Assembly: GCA_020638795.1 (NCBI GenBank)
Contig: JACKHW010000009.1
Location: 117,156-181,155, forward strand
Direction of reading: 5' to 3'
Length of the DNA: 64,000 nt
From: Planctomycetota bacterium
GTDB lineage: Bacteria > Planctomycetota > UBA1135 > GCA-002748355
The notes below the pieces were generated by a model. It saw only the letters and a program-made list of their open reading frames with translations. It ran no database searches and was not told the origin of the DNA. Shown here piece by piece: positions 26,681 to 35,729 of this stretch; the first letter of the stretch is position 1, and each line of letters starts with the position of its first letter. The position numbers and the translations under genes were made by a program.

Positions 26681-27562
26681 GTGTCGAACGACGACAGCAC
26701 GGGCGACGTCGCGAGCCGGGTTCACGCCTTCTACGAGTCGCTACCGTTCAATCAGCACGACTCGGCGAAGGACGCCGCGCGCTCGATTCGCGCCCACGAT
26801 CTCGAGTCGAGTTACCCCGACCTGCACGCATTGCTCGCGTCGGGACGCACCTCCTCGGTACTCGAGATCGGATGCGGCGCCGGGTGGCTCGCGGCCACGA
26901 TCGCGCATCACTATGGCGAGCGACATGGAGTCGACGTCGCGGCTATCGACTTCTGTTCGCGTGCACTGTCCCGTGCACGCATCGTGGCCGAAGAGCTCCA
27001 TGTGGGCGATCGCATCTCGTTCGTGCAGAGCGATCTCTTCGAGTACGAGCGCGACGAACCCGTCGATCTCGTGATCAGTCTCGGAGTCCTTCATCACACA
27101 CGGGACTGCGAAGCCGCTTTTCGGCACGTGCAACGATTCGCGCGGGATCACGTCTATATCGGGCTCTACCACGCTCCGGGTCGGCACCCCTTTCTCGAGA
27201 TGTTTCGCGCGATTCTCGAGAGCGACGGAGAGGACGCCGCGTTCGAGCGCTATCGCGCGCTCGACGGAATCCATGCAGCCGACTCGACACTCGTGAGGTC
27301 GTGGTTCCGCGATCAGGTTCTGCATCCGCACGAGACCCAACACACGTTGCGTGAGGTTCATGACTGGTTCGAATCATGCGGGCTACGACTCGAGAGCACG
27401 AGCATCAATCGGTTCGCGAAGATCCACGACTTGGATGCCGTGTTCGCGCTCGAGGATGGCTACGCCGATCGTTCGCGTCAGGCAAATCTCGTCGAAGGGC
27501 GTTACTTCCCCGGCTTCTTCACCCTGCTTGCCTCACGGCCGCAGGCGCCAGGCGCGCGCTGA
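26681..27562 (+). CDS. Class I SAM-dependent methyltransferase
   Basis: A 293-residue protein from a GTG start. Motif I is LEIGCGAGW (Gly64, Gly66, Gly68) after an N-terminal HAFYESLPFNQH box typical of methyltransferases in glycan or natural-product loci, and LGVLHHTRD is the post-II/III region. No membrane segment. The small acceptor is unknown. It lies between the microprotein and the carbamoyltransferase, nine bases from the latter, so co-expression is likely. Confidence 0.85.
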   Translation: MSNDDSTGDVASRVHAFYESLPFNQHDSAKDAARSIRAHDLESSYPDLHALLASGRTSSVLEIGCGAGWLAATIAHHYGERHGVDVAAIDFCSRALSRARIVAEELHVGDRISFVQSDLFEYERDEPVDLVISLGVLHHTRDCEAAFRHVQRFARDHVYIGLYHAPGRHPFLEMFRAILESDGEDAAFERYRALDGIHAADSTLVRSWFRDQVLHPHETQHTLREVHDWFESCGLRLESTSINRFAKIHDLDAVFALEDGYADRSRQANLVEGRYFPGFFTLLASRPQAPGAR

Positions 27563-27571
27563 GCAGCGATC

Positions 27572-29401
27572 GTGTTCCTGCTCGGCATCTCCGCGTTCTA
27601 TCACGACAGCGCGGCCGCGCTGATCCAAGACGGTCGCATCGTTGCAGCGGCACAAGAAGAGCGGTTCACGCGCAAGAAGCACGACCCGGGATTTCCGCGC
27701 CACGCGATCGACGCGTGTCTCACCGAGGCCGGTATCAGCATCGAACAGCTGGATCGAGTCGTGTTCTACGACAAACCGTGGCGCAAGTTCGACCGCCTGC
27801 TCGCGACGTGGATCGCGGAAGCGCCACGAGGATTCGGTGCGTTCCGGCGCGGAATGCCAATATGGCTGCGCGACAAGCTCTGGACACGCAAGGCGATCCT
27901 GCGCGGACTCGACGGACGCTATCGCGGACGCGTCTCGTTCACCGAACACCACGAGAGCCACGCAGCGAGTGCCTTCTACCCCTCGCCTTTCGACGAAGCC
28001 GCCGTGCTCACGATGGACGGCGTCGGCGAATGGGCGACGGCGAGCATCGGTGTCGGACGTGGGAAGCGACTCGAACTCCGCAGCGAACTGCGCTTCCCCC
28101 ATTCGCTCGGGCTGCTCTATTCGGCGTTCACGTACTTCTGCGGTTTCCGGGTCAACTCGGGCGAATACAAGCTCATGGGTCTCGCGCCGTACGGCGAGCC
28201 CCGTTTTGCGCAGACGATCATGACCGAGCTCCTCGATCTCAAGGAGGACGGTAGCTTTCGACTCGACATGCGCTACTTCGCCTACACGTATGGCAACGTG
28301 ATGACGTCGATGCGTTTCGACGCTCTCTTCGGCGGACCACGCCGCGAGCCCGAGTCGGAGATCACGCAACGCGAAATGGATCTCGCAGCATCGATCCAAG
28401 CAGTCACCGAAGAGATCGTGCTCCGGATCGCACGCCATGCCCACGAGCGCACGAAACTGTCGAAGCTCTGCCTCGCGGGCGGTGTTGCACTCAATTGCGT
28501 GGCCAATGGCAGGCTCTTGCGTGAAGGACCGTTCGACGACGTCTGGATCCAACCTGCCGCCGGCGATGCGGGCGGTGCGCTCGGGGCAGCGCTCTTCGTC
28601 TGGCACCACGTGCTCGGCAACGAACGCGAAACGAATCACACGACCGACGCGCAGTCGGGATCCTTGCTCGGTCCGGCGCCGGACGCAGAAGGTATCGCGA
28701 CGTTCTTGAACGGTGTCGGAGCCGTCGCGACGCGCTACGACTCACCGGATCGCCTCGCGGAAGTCGTCGCGGTCCTCCTCGCCGAGGGCAAGGTCGTCGG
28801 GCGCATGTCGGGGCGGATGGAGTTCGGCCCGCGCGCACTCGGCAATCGATCGATTCTCGGCGACCCGCGCTCGCCGTCGATGCAGCGCACGATGAACCTC
28901 AAGATCAAGTTCCGCGAGTCGTTCCGCCCCTTCGCGCCGAGCGTGTTGGCGACGCGCGCACACGAGTGGTTCGCAACGGAGCCTGGCCGCGAGAGCCCCT
29001 ACATGCTCCAAGTCGCGCAGGTCCACGCGAGCAAACGCATCGAATCGAGCAGCGACGCGGTAGGACTCGCCAAGCTCGCTGAGCCACGCTCGGTGATTCC
29101 GGCAGTGACCCATGTCGATGGATCCGCGCGCATCCAGACCGTCGACGCGTCGCGCAATCGCGAGTACCGACTCCTACTCGAGAAGTTCGAACAGCGAACC
29201 GGCTGCCCGGCCGTCATCAACACGAGCTTCAACGTTCGCGGCGAACCGATCGTCTGCACGCCGAACGACGCATGGCGTTGCTTCCTCGTGACCGACATGG
29301 ACGCACTCGTACTCGGCCCCTTCGTGCTGCTCAAGTGCGATCAAGTCGTTGCCCCTCAGCGTGAGCGCGACGAACACCTCTCGCGATTCGTACCGGATTG
29401 A
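27572..29401 (+). CDS. O-carbamoyltransferase (NodU/CmcH/TobZ family)
   Basis: A 609-residue enzyme from a GTG start. The N-terminal Kae1-like domain begins LLGISAFYHDSAAALIQDG and carries the metal-binding EHHESHAASAF (His126, His127, His130) and LCLAGGVALNCVANGRL; the C-terminal YrdC-like region shows FRPFAPSVL and INTSFNVRGEPIVCTP. The family transfers a carbamoyl group from carbamoyl phosphate, through carbamoyl-adenylate, to a hydroxyl of a sugar or other small molecule. It overlaps the next small gene as TGATG. The acceptor is unknown. Confidence 0.95.
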   Translation: MFLLGISAFYHDSAAALIQDGRIVAAAQEERFTRKKHDPGFPRHAIDACLTEAGISIEQLDRVVFYDKPWRKFDRLLATWIAEAPRGFGAFRRGMPIWLRDKLWTRKAILRGLDGRYRGRVSFTEHHESHAASAFYPSPFDEAAVLTMDGVGEWATASIGVGRGKRLELRSELRFPHSLGLLYSAFTYFCGFRVNSGEYKLMGLAPYGEPRFAQTIMTELLDLKEDGSFRLDMRYFAYTYGNVMTSMRFDALFGGPRREPESEITQREMDLAASIQAVTEEIVLRIARHAHERTKLSKLCLAGGVALNCVANGRLLREGPFDDVWIQPAAGDAGGALGAALFVWHHVLGNERETNHTTDAQSGSLLGPAPDAEGIATFLNGVGAVATRYDSPDRLAEVVAVLLAEGKVVGRMSGRMEFGPRALGNRSILGDPRSPSMQRTMNLKIKFRESFRPFAPSVLATRAHEWFATEPGRESPYMLQVAQVHASKRIESSSDAVGLAKLAEPRSVIPAVTHVDGSARIQTVDASRNREYRLLLEKFEQRTGCPAVINTSFNVRGEPIVCTPNDAWRCFLVTDMDALVLGPFVLLKCDQVVAPQRERDEHLSRFVPD

Positions 29402-29643
29402 TGGGCAGTTCCGCACACACCACGCCCCTGCGTGTCGCGCACGGGCTCCTGTTCCCCGTGCTCGCGGCACTGTCTTGGCTCGTGCTGGCGACCTGCTACT
29501 TCGGCATCGTCCTGCCCATTGGACTGCTCGCACGACTCGCCCTTCGTGACCCGCTGCGCCGAACTCTCGAACCAGGGCGCGAGAGCTACTGGACCGATTA
29601 CGTTCCGCCAAAGAACGTATCGCGCTACGACAAGCCCTACTGA
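29401..29643 (+). CDS. Small membrane protein, SxtJ-like partner of carbamoyltransferase
   Basis: An 80-residue protein whose ATG overlaps the carbamoyltransferase stop. Residues 14-46 are strongly hydrophobic and should form one or two membrane helices; the tail is hydrophilic with ESYWTDY and ends RYDKPY. Small membrane proteins with an SYW segment and an aromatic C-terminus are regularly encoded after carbamoyltransferases (SxtJ-like); the assignment is by position and tail, not by a full match. It may recruit the carbamoyltransferase to the membrane. Confidence 0.7.
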   Translation: MGSSAHTTPLRVAHGLLFPVLAALSWLVLATCYFGIVLPIGLLARLALRDPLRRTLEPGRESYWTDYVPPKNVSRYDKPY

Positions 29644-29779
29644 CAGGTGTCGCTGCTACCCTTCGGCCGTGCCGAGTTTCGACGAACCACCGACACGCCA
29701 ACCCGAGTTGAGGCCTTCCGTCGACGACGTCGACATTTGATTGCGGCTCTCGCTACGCAGTCGTGCTATCACGAGCACC

Positions 29780-30874
29780 ATGACCTCGTCCGACTTCCCG
29801 ATCCTCGAGTTCGTTCTCGCCAACTACAAGAACTTCAACGCCCGTGCGCTGCGCGACGCGACGCTCGCCTACTGGGAGCACGTACGGAAGGGCGGGAAGA
29901 TGTACTGGACACTCGCAGGTGCCATGTCGTCGGCCCAACTCGGGATCACGCTCGCACCCGCGATCCGTGCCGGCCTGATTCACGGCTTGTCGGTCACGGG
30001 CGCAAACATCGAGGAGTCGCTGTTCCGCCTCGTCGCGCACGATCACTACAAGGACTTCCCCGACTACCGCTACATGACGAAGGCGGACGACACGCGCATT
30101 CTCGATCAGCGCATGCGTCGCGTGACGGACACGAGCATCCCCGAGGACGAGGCGTTTCGCGCAGTCGAGAAGATCCTCGTGCCGATGTGGAAGGAAGCGA
30201 CCGAGGGCAAGACTCGGCGGTTCTGGCACGAGTACTTCTACGACCTGGTACTCCGCTTGCCGAAGTCCAAACTACAGGGCAATCGCGAGGACTGCTGGCT
30301 CCTCGCGGCGGCAGAAGCGAACCTGCCGATGGTCGTACCGGGTCACGAGGATTCGACGTTCGGCAACATCTTCGCGTCGCACGTCAAGTTCGGTGAATGC
30401 GATGCGAGCATCGTCAAATCCGGCATCGAGTACATGACCGCGCTCTACGACGACTACAAGCGCTTGTCGAAAGGTCGTGGGATCGGCTTCTTCCAGATCG
30501 GCGGCGGTATCGCCGGTGACTTCCCGATCTGCGTCGTGCCCTCGATCAAGTACGACCTCGAAGAACCCGTGAAGCCTTGGGCCTACTTCTGTCAGATCTC
30601 GGACTCGACGACGTCGTACGGCTCGTACTCGGGAGCGACCCCCAACGAGAAGATCACGTGGGACAAGCTCACCGAGAAAACGCCGATGTTCGTGATCGAA
30701 TCGGATGCAACGATCGTGGCACCGCTGATGCTGACCGCGTTGCTCGAGTGCAAAGCGAACGAAGTCGGAGCCAAGCACGTGCTAGAGCGCACGAAACCGT
30801 CGAAGCGGCGCTCGACGAAATCCAAACAACGCAAGACGAAGGCGCCTGCTGCAGGACGTCGCACGGCGAGCTGA
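29780..30874 (+). CDS. Deoxyhypusine synthase-like protein
   Basis: A 364-residue protein of the deoxyhypusine synthase family. The NAD-binding and active-site regions are visible: GAMSSAQLG near residue 47, HEDSTFGNIFAS, GGGIAGDFPICVVPS and the C-terminal GATPNEKITWDKL, where Lys296 sits at the place of the catalytic lysine of the eukaryotic enzyme. Bacteria have no eIF5A, so these relatives are thought to act on polyamines or unknown targets. ATG at 29780 is preferred over one 13 codons earlier that adds an Arg-rich tail. The last 30 residues are Lys/Arg/Ser-rich. No polyamine gene is nearby. Confidence 0.88.
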   Translation: MTSSDFPILEFVLANYKNFNARALRDATLAYWEHVRKGGKMYWTLAGAMSSAQLGITLAPAIRAGLIHGLSVTGANIEESLFRLVAHDHYKDFPDYRYMTKADDTRILDQRMRRVTDTSIPEDEAFRAVEKILVPMWKEATEGKTRRFWHEYFYDLVLRLPKSKLQGNREDCWLLAAAEANLPMVVPGHEDSTFGNIFASHVKFGECDASIVKSGIEYMTALYDDYKRLSKGRGIGFFQIGGGIAGDFPICVVPSIKYDLEEPVKPWAYFCQISDSTTSYGSYSGATPNEKITWDKLTEKTPMFVIESDATIVAPLMLTALLECKANEVGAKHVLERTKPSKRRSTKSKQRKTKAPAAGRRTAS

Positions 30875-31096
30875 TCGCAACGCCGCGCGCCGACCCACCT
30901 TCCACGGCACTTTCTACAATCGCGAGTCTCGTCCTTCCTGTTCACCGCGTGTTTCCTTGCGCAACTGCGCTCGCGCCGACGTTTCGGGGCTTGGCATGCA
31001 GGTTGCATCTTCATCCACGACCTCAGGGCGCAACACGCGGCCTCGCGCGAGCAGCGCGATCGGCCCGATGCGCACCCGATGCGAAAAGGATGAATC

Positions 31097-31555
31097 ATGG
31101 AAACCAAATCGAATCTCGAATCGAAGACCGTCGACGCCGCGCAAGAACTCATCACGATCAACGTGGACAGTTATCTCGGCTTCACGCAAGCCGCGGAGAC
31201 GATCCCGGATCCGGATGCAGCCCGGTTGTTCCGTCAGATCGGAAACGAACGACGTGAACACTGTCGCGAACTCGAACATGCGATCGGCGCCAAGCCGGAA
31301 GATCGCAGCGGTACGGTCAAGGGCACGATGCACCGATGGTGGCTCGGCGTGCGGAGCGCGATGTCGACAGACGAACGATATGCCGTTCTCGCAGAAGCCG
31401 AACGCGGCGAAGACGCGATCAAGCACCGCTACGAGAAGCTGATGAAGGAGAACGCCGGCAATGCACTGAGCCCGGTGCTTCACAAGCAATATGCCGAGGT
31501 CAAGAAGCATCACGATCTGATTCGTGACCTACGCGACCGCCAGAAGGCTCAATGA
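31097..31555 (+). CDS. DUF2383-like ferritin-fold (PA2169-type) stress protein
   Basis: A 152-residue helical protein. The sequence (AQELITINVDSYLGFTQAAE, LFRQIGNERREHCRELEHAI, KHRYEKLMKEN) fits the four-helix DUF2383/PA2169 type, often linked to stress or stationary phase. Iron-binding residues of true ferritins are not obvious. The start has AAAGGATG about 8 bases upstream. It stands alone and a stable hairpin follows at 31604-31646. Confidence 0.8.
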   Translation: METKSNLESKTVDAAQELITINVDSYLGFTQAAETIPDPDAARLFRQIGNERREHCRELEHAIGAKPEDRSGTVKGTMHRWWLGVRSAMSTDERYAVLAEAERGEDAIKHRYEKLMKENAGNALSPVLHKQYAEVKKHHDLIRDLRDRQKAQ

Positions 31556-31603
31556 CGCATTCCCACCGACGCGTCTTTCCGTGAGGCGCGCCCGGCTGTA
31601 GCC

Positions 31604-31646
31604 GCGAAGCCGTGCCACCTGGTCCCCCCGGGTGTCACGGCTTCGC
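31604..31646. repeat. Stable intergenic hairpin
   Basis: GCGAAGCCGTG (31604-31614) is the exact inverse of CACGGCTTCGC (31636-31646), and an inner ACCTGG/CCGGGT pairing extends the stem. It is between the end of the 31097 gene and the end of the convergent 31716 gene, so a bidirectional transcription stop is likely although there is no clear U-run. Confidence 0.55.
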
Positions 31647-31715
31647 CCTATGCACTTCGGCATCACAGGCACGGGCACGGGCCGGCGCGGATACGTGACG
31701 ACGCCGTGCTCCGGT

Positions 31716-33665
31716 TCAGCCGTCCTTCTTCGGGTCGTCCTTCTTGCCGCCGAACAAGCCACCGGGCAGGCCTGGAACCAACTTCTTCAACTCCTCTTCG
31801 CCACGCTTCTTGGCTTCTTCGATCGCTCGTTGCTTCGCCTCTTCGGCGAGCTGCGCCGGAGTCTTCTTCCCCTGCAGCAGGTCCGCCGCACCCTCGCCGA
31901 GACCTTTCAGATCCTTTGGCACGAGCGCCTCGACGTGCGAGCGGACGCGATTCGCGAGTTCGGCCTTGCCCGAAGCGACGAGAGCATCGACGAACGCCTT
32001 CGTCTCGACGCGAATACGTGGCGCACCGAGCGGGCCGCGCAAGCCCAGTGGGACACTCAGTTCGTCGAGCTTCGATGCTTCCATGCCCGGGAGCTGGAGC
32101 GTCGTCCCGTGCAACGTGATCGACAACGGCAGGTCGACCCACGTAGCGCCTGGCTTGGAGAAGTCGAGCTTGCCGTCGAAAACGAGATCGAGCGTCCCGC
32201 CAGTCAGCGGTAGCTCGACGAGCTTGTCACGCAGCGTGTCGATCGAGAGGCCCTTCCAAACGAACTTCGTCGCAGCGCTGCGCGACTTCGACGGATCCGC
32301 CTCGAACGAAAACGCGAGCGCACCGCTGCGCGAGGTGACGTCGAGACGGAGCGGTTCGTCGACGAGCGCCGGCGCACTCGAGAGATTGGCACCGTGCACG
32401 TCGAACACTTCGTCGTCGAATCCGTAGAAGCGCAGTCCGTCGAACACGAGGTTGCGCACCCACACTCGCGGACTGCCACGCACGAGGTGTTCGGCAGTCA
32501 CCTGCGCAAGGCCGAGCAGACGAGCACGCTCGGCGATGTCTTCGGCACTCGGCTCCCCGCCCGGCGTGGAGTCAGTCGCGCTCGTGCCGACGAACTTCTG
32601 CAAGAGACGACTCACGGTCTGCAGGCGCTCTTTCCAGACCTTGGCTTCCTTCACGTAGTCCTCGATCGTCTTGCCACCTTCGGTCGCGGGCGGCTCGACG
32701 GGCTCTTCGACTTCTTTGCCGATCAGGACTCCGGGTTCGTCGCGAATCGCGTTGGACCAGGCTTCCTTCGACGTGATGTCCTTGATCACGAAACGGCGGC
32801 GAAGCAGGTCATCGGTGTCGACCGCGACATCGAGCGAACGCGCGCGAAACGAATCCCGCACGAGGTCGTTGGGGTCGGCGAGCGCGAGACCGTCGATCGA
32901 AACACGTCCACCACCGAGGTCGACCCCCGCTTTCGCGAGATCGACGGTGGCACCGTTCCACGACTCGAGTCCGCTCTGTGCGAGCGTGCGCAGTGTGGGA
33001 CCGGCAAGGAACGCTTGGAGGACCCAGATACCGGCGCCGAGCACGACGACCGCGACGATGCCCCAGATTCGCACCGGGAGGCCGCGACGCTGCTCTTCCA
33101 TGAGCTTCGTCCACTGCCCTTCCTTGGGCTTCACGCCGATGACGAGCCAACTCAGCGAGCGCACCCAGAACTTGTTGCTCCACTTCTGGTAGGACTCGTT
33201 CCCTTCGACGCCTGCCATGCGGCGCTGCAGCGACTTGAGACCCGCCAGGACGAGCACGCCGAGCAGGATTCCGGAGACGACCCCGAGTGCGAGGCCGCCG
33301 GTCGTCGCGTAGCGTTCGAGTCCGAACCACGCGAAGAACGGTGCATTCACGAGCCACTCGAACAAGGGCCGCGTCGGCCCGTCGAGCAGGAAGCGCCCGA
33401 TCGCGAACGACACGGGCAGCATTGCGATCGCCGCGAGCTTCGCGAGAACGAACGCGAGTCCGAAGACGGCGAGGTTGGTGTTGAGGACGAGCACGACCGC
33501 GAGGATCGTCAGGACGAGCGCCGGCGCATCTGCGAGCCCCTGCCGGGCGCCGAGGAGGAAGATGCCGGGCAAGAACCCGAGCATGGCTCCGCAAATCGAT
33601 GCGGTGACGATCTGGAACCCGCTGGCCTTGCCGAGCAGGACCTTCCCGATTTTTCTGAAGAACAT
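31716..33665 (-). CDS. Membrane protein: TIGR03546-like N-terminus fused to an AsmA/TIGR03545-like region
   Basis: A 649-residue protein. Residues 1-150 (MFFRKIGKVLLGKASGFQIV, then LPGIFLLGA, ALVLTILAVVLVLNTNLAVFGLAF, LPVSFAIGRFLLDG) form several membrane helices of the kind found in TIGR03546 proteins. A further helix follows near 205-225. The C-terminal ~420 residues have AsmA-like features (GATVDLAKAGVDLGGGRVSIDGLALADP, repeated ligand-like beta strands, Lys-rich end). TIGR03545 and TIGR03546 are usually separate neighbours, so this looks like a fusion; family names are from memory. It may act in envelope lipid or polysaccharide handling. Starts divergent from Ku. Confidence 0.7.
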   Translation of the reverse strand: MFFRKIGKVLLGKASGFQIVTASICGAMLGFLPGIFLLGARQGLADAPALVLTILAVVLVLNTNLAVFGLAFVLAKLAAIAMLPVSFAIGRFLLDGPTRPLFEWLVNAPFFAWFGLERYATTGGLALGVVSGILLGVLVLAGLKSLQRRMAGVEGNESYQKWSNKFWVRSLSWLVIGVKPKEGQWTKLMEEQRRGLPVRIWGIVAVVVLGAGIWVLQAFLAGPTLRTLAQSGLESWNGATVDLAKAGVDLGGGRVSIDGLALADPNDLVRDSFRARSLDVAVDTDDLLRRRFVIKDITSKEAWSNAIRDEPGVLIGKEVEEPVEPPATEGGKTIEDYVKEAKVWKERLQTVSRLLQKFVGTSATDSTPGGEPSAEDIAERARLLGLAQVTAEHLVRGSPRVWVRNLVFDGLRFYGFDDEVFDVHGANLSSAPALVDEPLRLDVTSRSGALAFSFEADPSKSRSAATKFVWKGLSIDTLRDKLVELPLTGGTLDLVFDGKLDFSKPGATWVDLPLSITLHGTTLQLPGMEASKLDELSVPLGLRGPLGAPRIRVETKAFVDALVASGKAELANRVRSHVEALVPKDLKGLGEGAADLLQGKKTPAQLAEEAKQRAIEEAKKRGEEELKKLVPGLPGGLFGGKKDDPKKDG

Positions 33666-33846
33666 GGCGCGTGACGATACCAGCGAGTCGTGTGCGCCAC
33701 GAACGGCTGCAGAAGGCCGTCCCCCATGCCCGATGAAGCCGTAGTCCGAGGCAGAGCGCCTCCGGGGAAGCCAATTGCGTGTGTTTCTGCGCCCTTCGGC
33801 CCCCCTATGATGCCGTCACCGACCAACGCCTAGAGGAGTCACGGCG

Positions 33847-34794
33847 ATGCCGCCACGTTCGAGCTGGAAGGGCTTTCTCAAGCTCAGCCTCGTCTCCGTC
33901 CCCGTCAAAGCCTACAGCGCATCGTCGACCTCCGGCGAGATCCGCCTCAATCAGCTGCACAAGGACACAATGCAGCGGATCCGCTACCTAAAGGTCGTCA
34001 ACGGCAGCAGCGAACCCGTGCCGAGCGACGACATCGTCTCGGGTTACGAATACGCCAAAGGTCAGTATGTCGTCATCGACCCTCAAGAACTCGACAAGTT
34101 GCGCACAGAGAGCGATCGTTCGATCACGATCGACGGCTTCGTCGCCGAGGACACGATCGACCCGATCTATCTCTCGGGGAAGAGCTACTACCTCGTGCCG
34201 GACGGACCCGTCGGGCAGAAACCGTATCTCTTGATGCAACGCGTGCTCGAAGAGCAGAAGCTCGTCGGCATCGCCAAGGTGGTGCTGTCCGGGCGCGAAC
34301 AGCTCGTCATGCTCCGACCGATCGGTCCGCTGCTCTGCTTCGAAGTCCTCAATCAGGAGAGCAAGATCAAGTCGGTCGACAGCTTCCGCGACGAAGTCGA
34401 GTCGCTCGACCTCTCGGACCAAGAGCTGGAGCTGACGCGCACACTCGTCGACGCGACCAAGCTCGAAGAGTTCGACTACTCGGTCTACGAGGACGACTAC
34501 GTCACGAAGCTCAGCGAACTGATCCGCCTCAAAGTCGAAGGTCAGGAGATCGTGCAGATCCAGGACGTCGCGGCGCCGCAGGTGCTCAACTTCATGGAAG
34601 CACTCAAGCAGAGCGTCGCCGAGTTGCGCGACGGTTCGAAGGCCGCGGCATCGAAGTCTGCGGCGTCGAAGTCCTCCTCGAAGCCGTCTGGCAAGATGGC
34701 TGCGAGCGCCCGCAGAAAGCGCGCTTCGGCGTCGAAGAGTGGCACGACCAAGAAGGCCAAGAAGGCCGCGCCGCGCAAGAAGAAGAGTGGCTGA
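33847..34794 (+). CDS. ku: Non-homologous end joining protein Ku
   Basis: A 315-residue bacterial Ku, starting MPPRSSWKGFLKLSLVSVPVK after GGAG about 8 bases before the ATG. The beta-barrel bridge core (IRLNQLHKDTMQRIRYLKVV, YLVPDG, GREQLVMLRP) is intact. The final ~60 residues are a Lys/Ser/Ala-rich tail, as in many bacterial Ku proteins, that binds DNA. It forms the DNA-end binding ring of end joining and is followed by the ligase gene, whose start lies inside its last codons. Confidence 0.97.
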   Translation: MPPRSSWKGFLKLSLVSVPVKAYSASSTSGEIRLNQLHKDTMQRIRYLKVVNGSSEPVPSDDIVSGYEYAKGQYVVIDPQELDKLRTESDRSITIDGFVAEDTIDPIYLSGKSYYLVPDGPVGQKPYLLMQRVLEEQKLVGIAKVVLSGREQLVMLRPIGPLLCFEVLNQESKIKSVDSFRDEVESLDLSDQELELTRTLVDATKLEEFDYSVYEDDYVTKLSELIRLKVEGQEIVQIQDVAAPQVLNFMEALKQSVAELRDGSKAAASKSAASKSSSKPSGKMAASARRKRASASKSGTTKKAKKAAPRKKKSG

Positions 34795-35716
34795 AGCAGC
34801 GCTGCCGAAGCGGCTCGCACCGATGCTCTGCACCGCGAGCGAGCCCTTCGACGATCCCGCCTTCCTCTTCGAGATCAAGTGGGATGGCGTGCGCGCGCTG
34901 CTCTTCGTCGATGCTCCCGGTTCGATTCGCATCCACAATCGTCGCGGTACGCGCATCGACGATCGTTATCCCGATCTCGTATCTGCGGCGCGCGCGCTTC
35001 CGGCGGGCATCGTGCTGGACGGCGAAATCATCGTCACGGACGAGAACGGCGCGCCGAGTTTCCCGCGAGTTCTCGAACGCGAACAAGGACGTCGCGGCGT
35101 CGCGCTCGAGTGTCTCGTGCGTGAACGACCTGCGTGCTTCGTCGCATTCGACGTGCTCTATGCCGAGTATGCGCCCGAGCTCGCTCACCCCTTGGAAGCA
35201 CGCCGGCAGCGACTCGACTCCCTGCCGATCGGCGACGCAGGCCAGGCGATGCTCGTCTCCGAGGGTATCGTCGGCGAAGGCAAGCGCTACTTCACGGACG
35301 TCACCGAGCGCGGCCTCGAGGGCGTCGTCGCGAAACGCCTTGCCTCGCGCTACGTCCCCGGCAAGCGATCGGACGACTGGCGCAAGATCAAGGCAAGCCG
35401 CACGCGCGCTTGCGTCGTCATCGGCTGGCTCGCGAGCGGTCCGTCGAAGAACGATCTCAAGAGCCTGCTCGTCGCGACCGACTTCGAAGACGGTCTCGGA
35501 CTACGCTACGTCGGCAAAGTGGGCACGGGCATGAGCACCGAAGTACGCGACGAACTTCTCGCTCGCTTGCGCGAACTCTCGCGCGACGCACCACTCGTCC
35601 ACTGCGACGAGCGCGGAGCGCAGTTCGTCGAACCCGAGATCTACGTCGCGGTGCGGTACTTCGAAGTCTCTGAGAACGGACGCCTCCGCGGGCCTGTGTT
35701 CGAGGCGCTGCTGTAG
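34787..35716 (+). CDS. ATP-dependent DNA ligase, LigD ligase-domain type
   Basis: A 309-residue stand-alone ligase. The GTG start at 34787 overlaps Ku by 8 bases; ATG at 34823 is an alternative. FEIKWDGVRALLF carries the adenylated lysine (Lys31), VLDGEIIV, EGVVAKRLASRY and DDWRKIKA are the next nucleotidyltransferase motifs, followed by an OB fold (CVVIGWLASGPSKNDL, YVGKVGTGMS). The polymerase and phosphoesterase domains of full LigD are absent here. It pairs with Ku for end joining. Confidence 0.93.
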   Translation: MAEAALPKRLAPMLCTASEPFDDPAFLFEIKWDGVRALLFVDAPGSIRIHNRRGTRIDDRYPDLVSAARALPAGIVLDGEIIVTDENGAPSFPRVLEREQGRRGVALECLVRERPACFVAFDVLYAEYAPELAHPLEARRQRLDSLPIGDAGQAMLVSEGIVGEGKRYFTDVTERGLEGVVAKRLASRYVPGKRSDDWRKIKASRTRACVVIGWLASGPSKNDLKSLLVATDFEDGLGLRYVGKVGTGMSTEVRDELLARLRELSRDAPLVHCDERGAQFVEPEIYVAVRYFEVSENGRLRGPVFEALL

Positions 35717-35729
35717 CGAGCCGTGCGCG

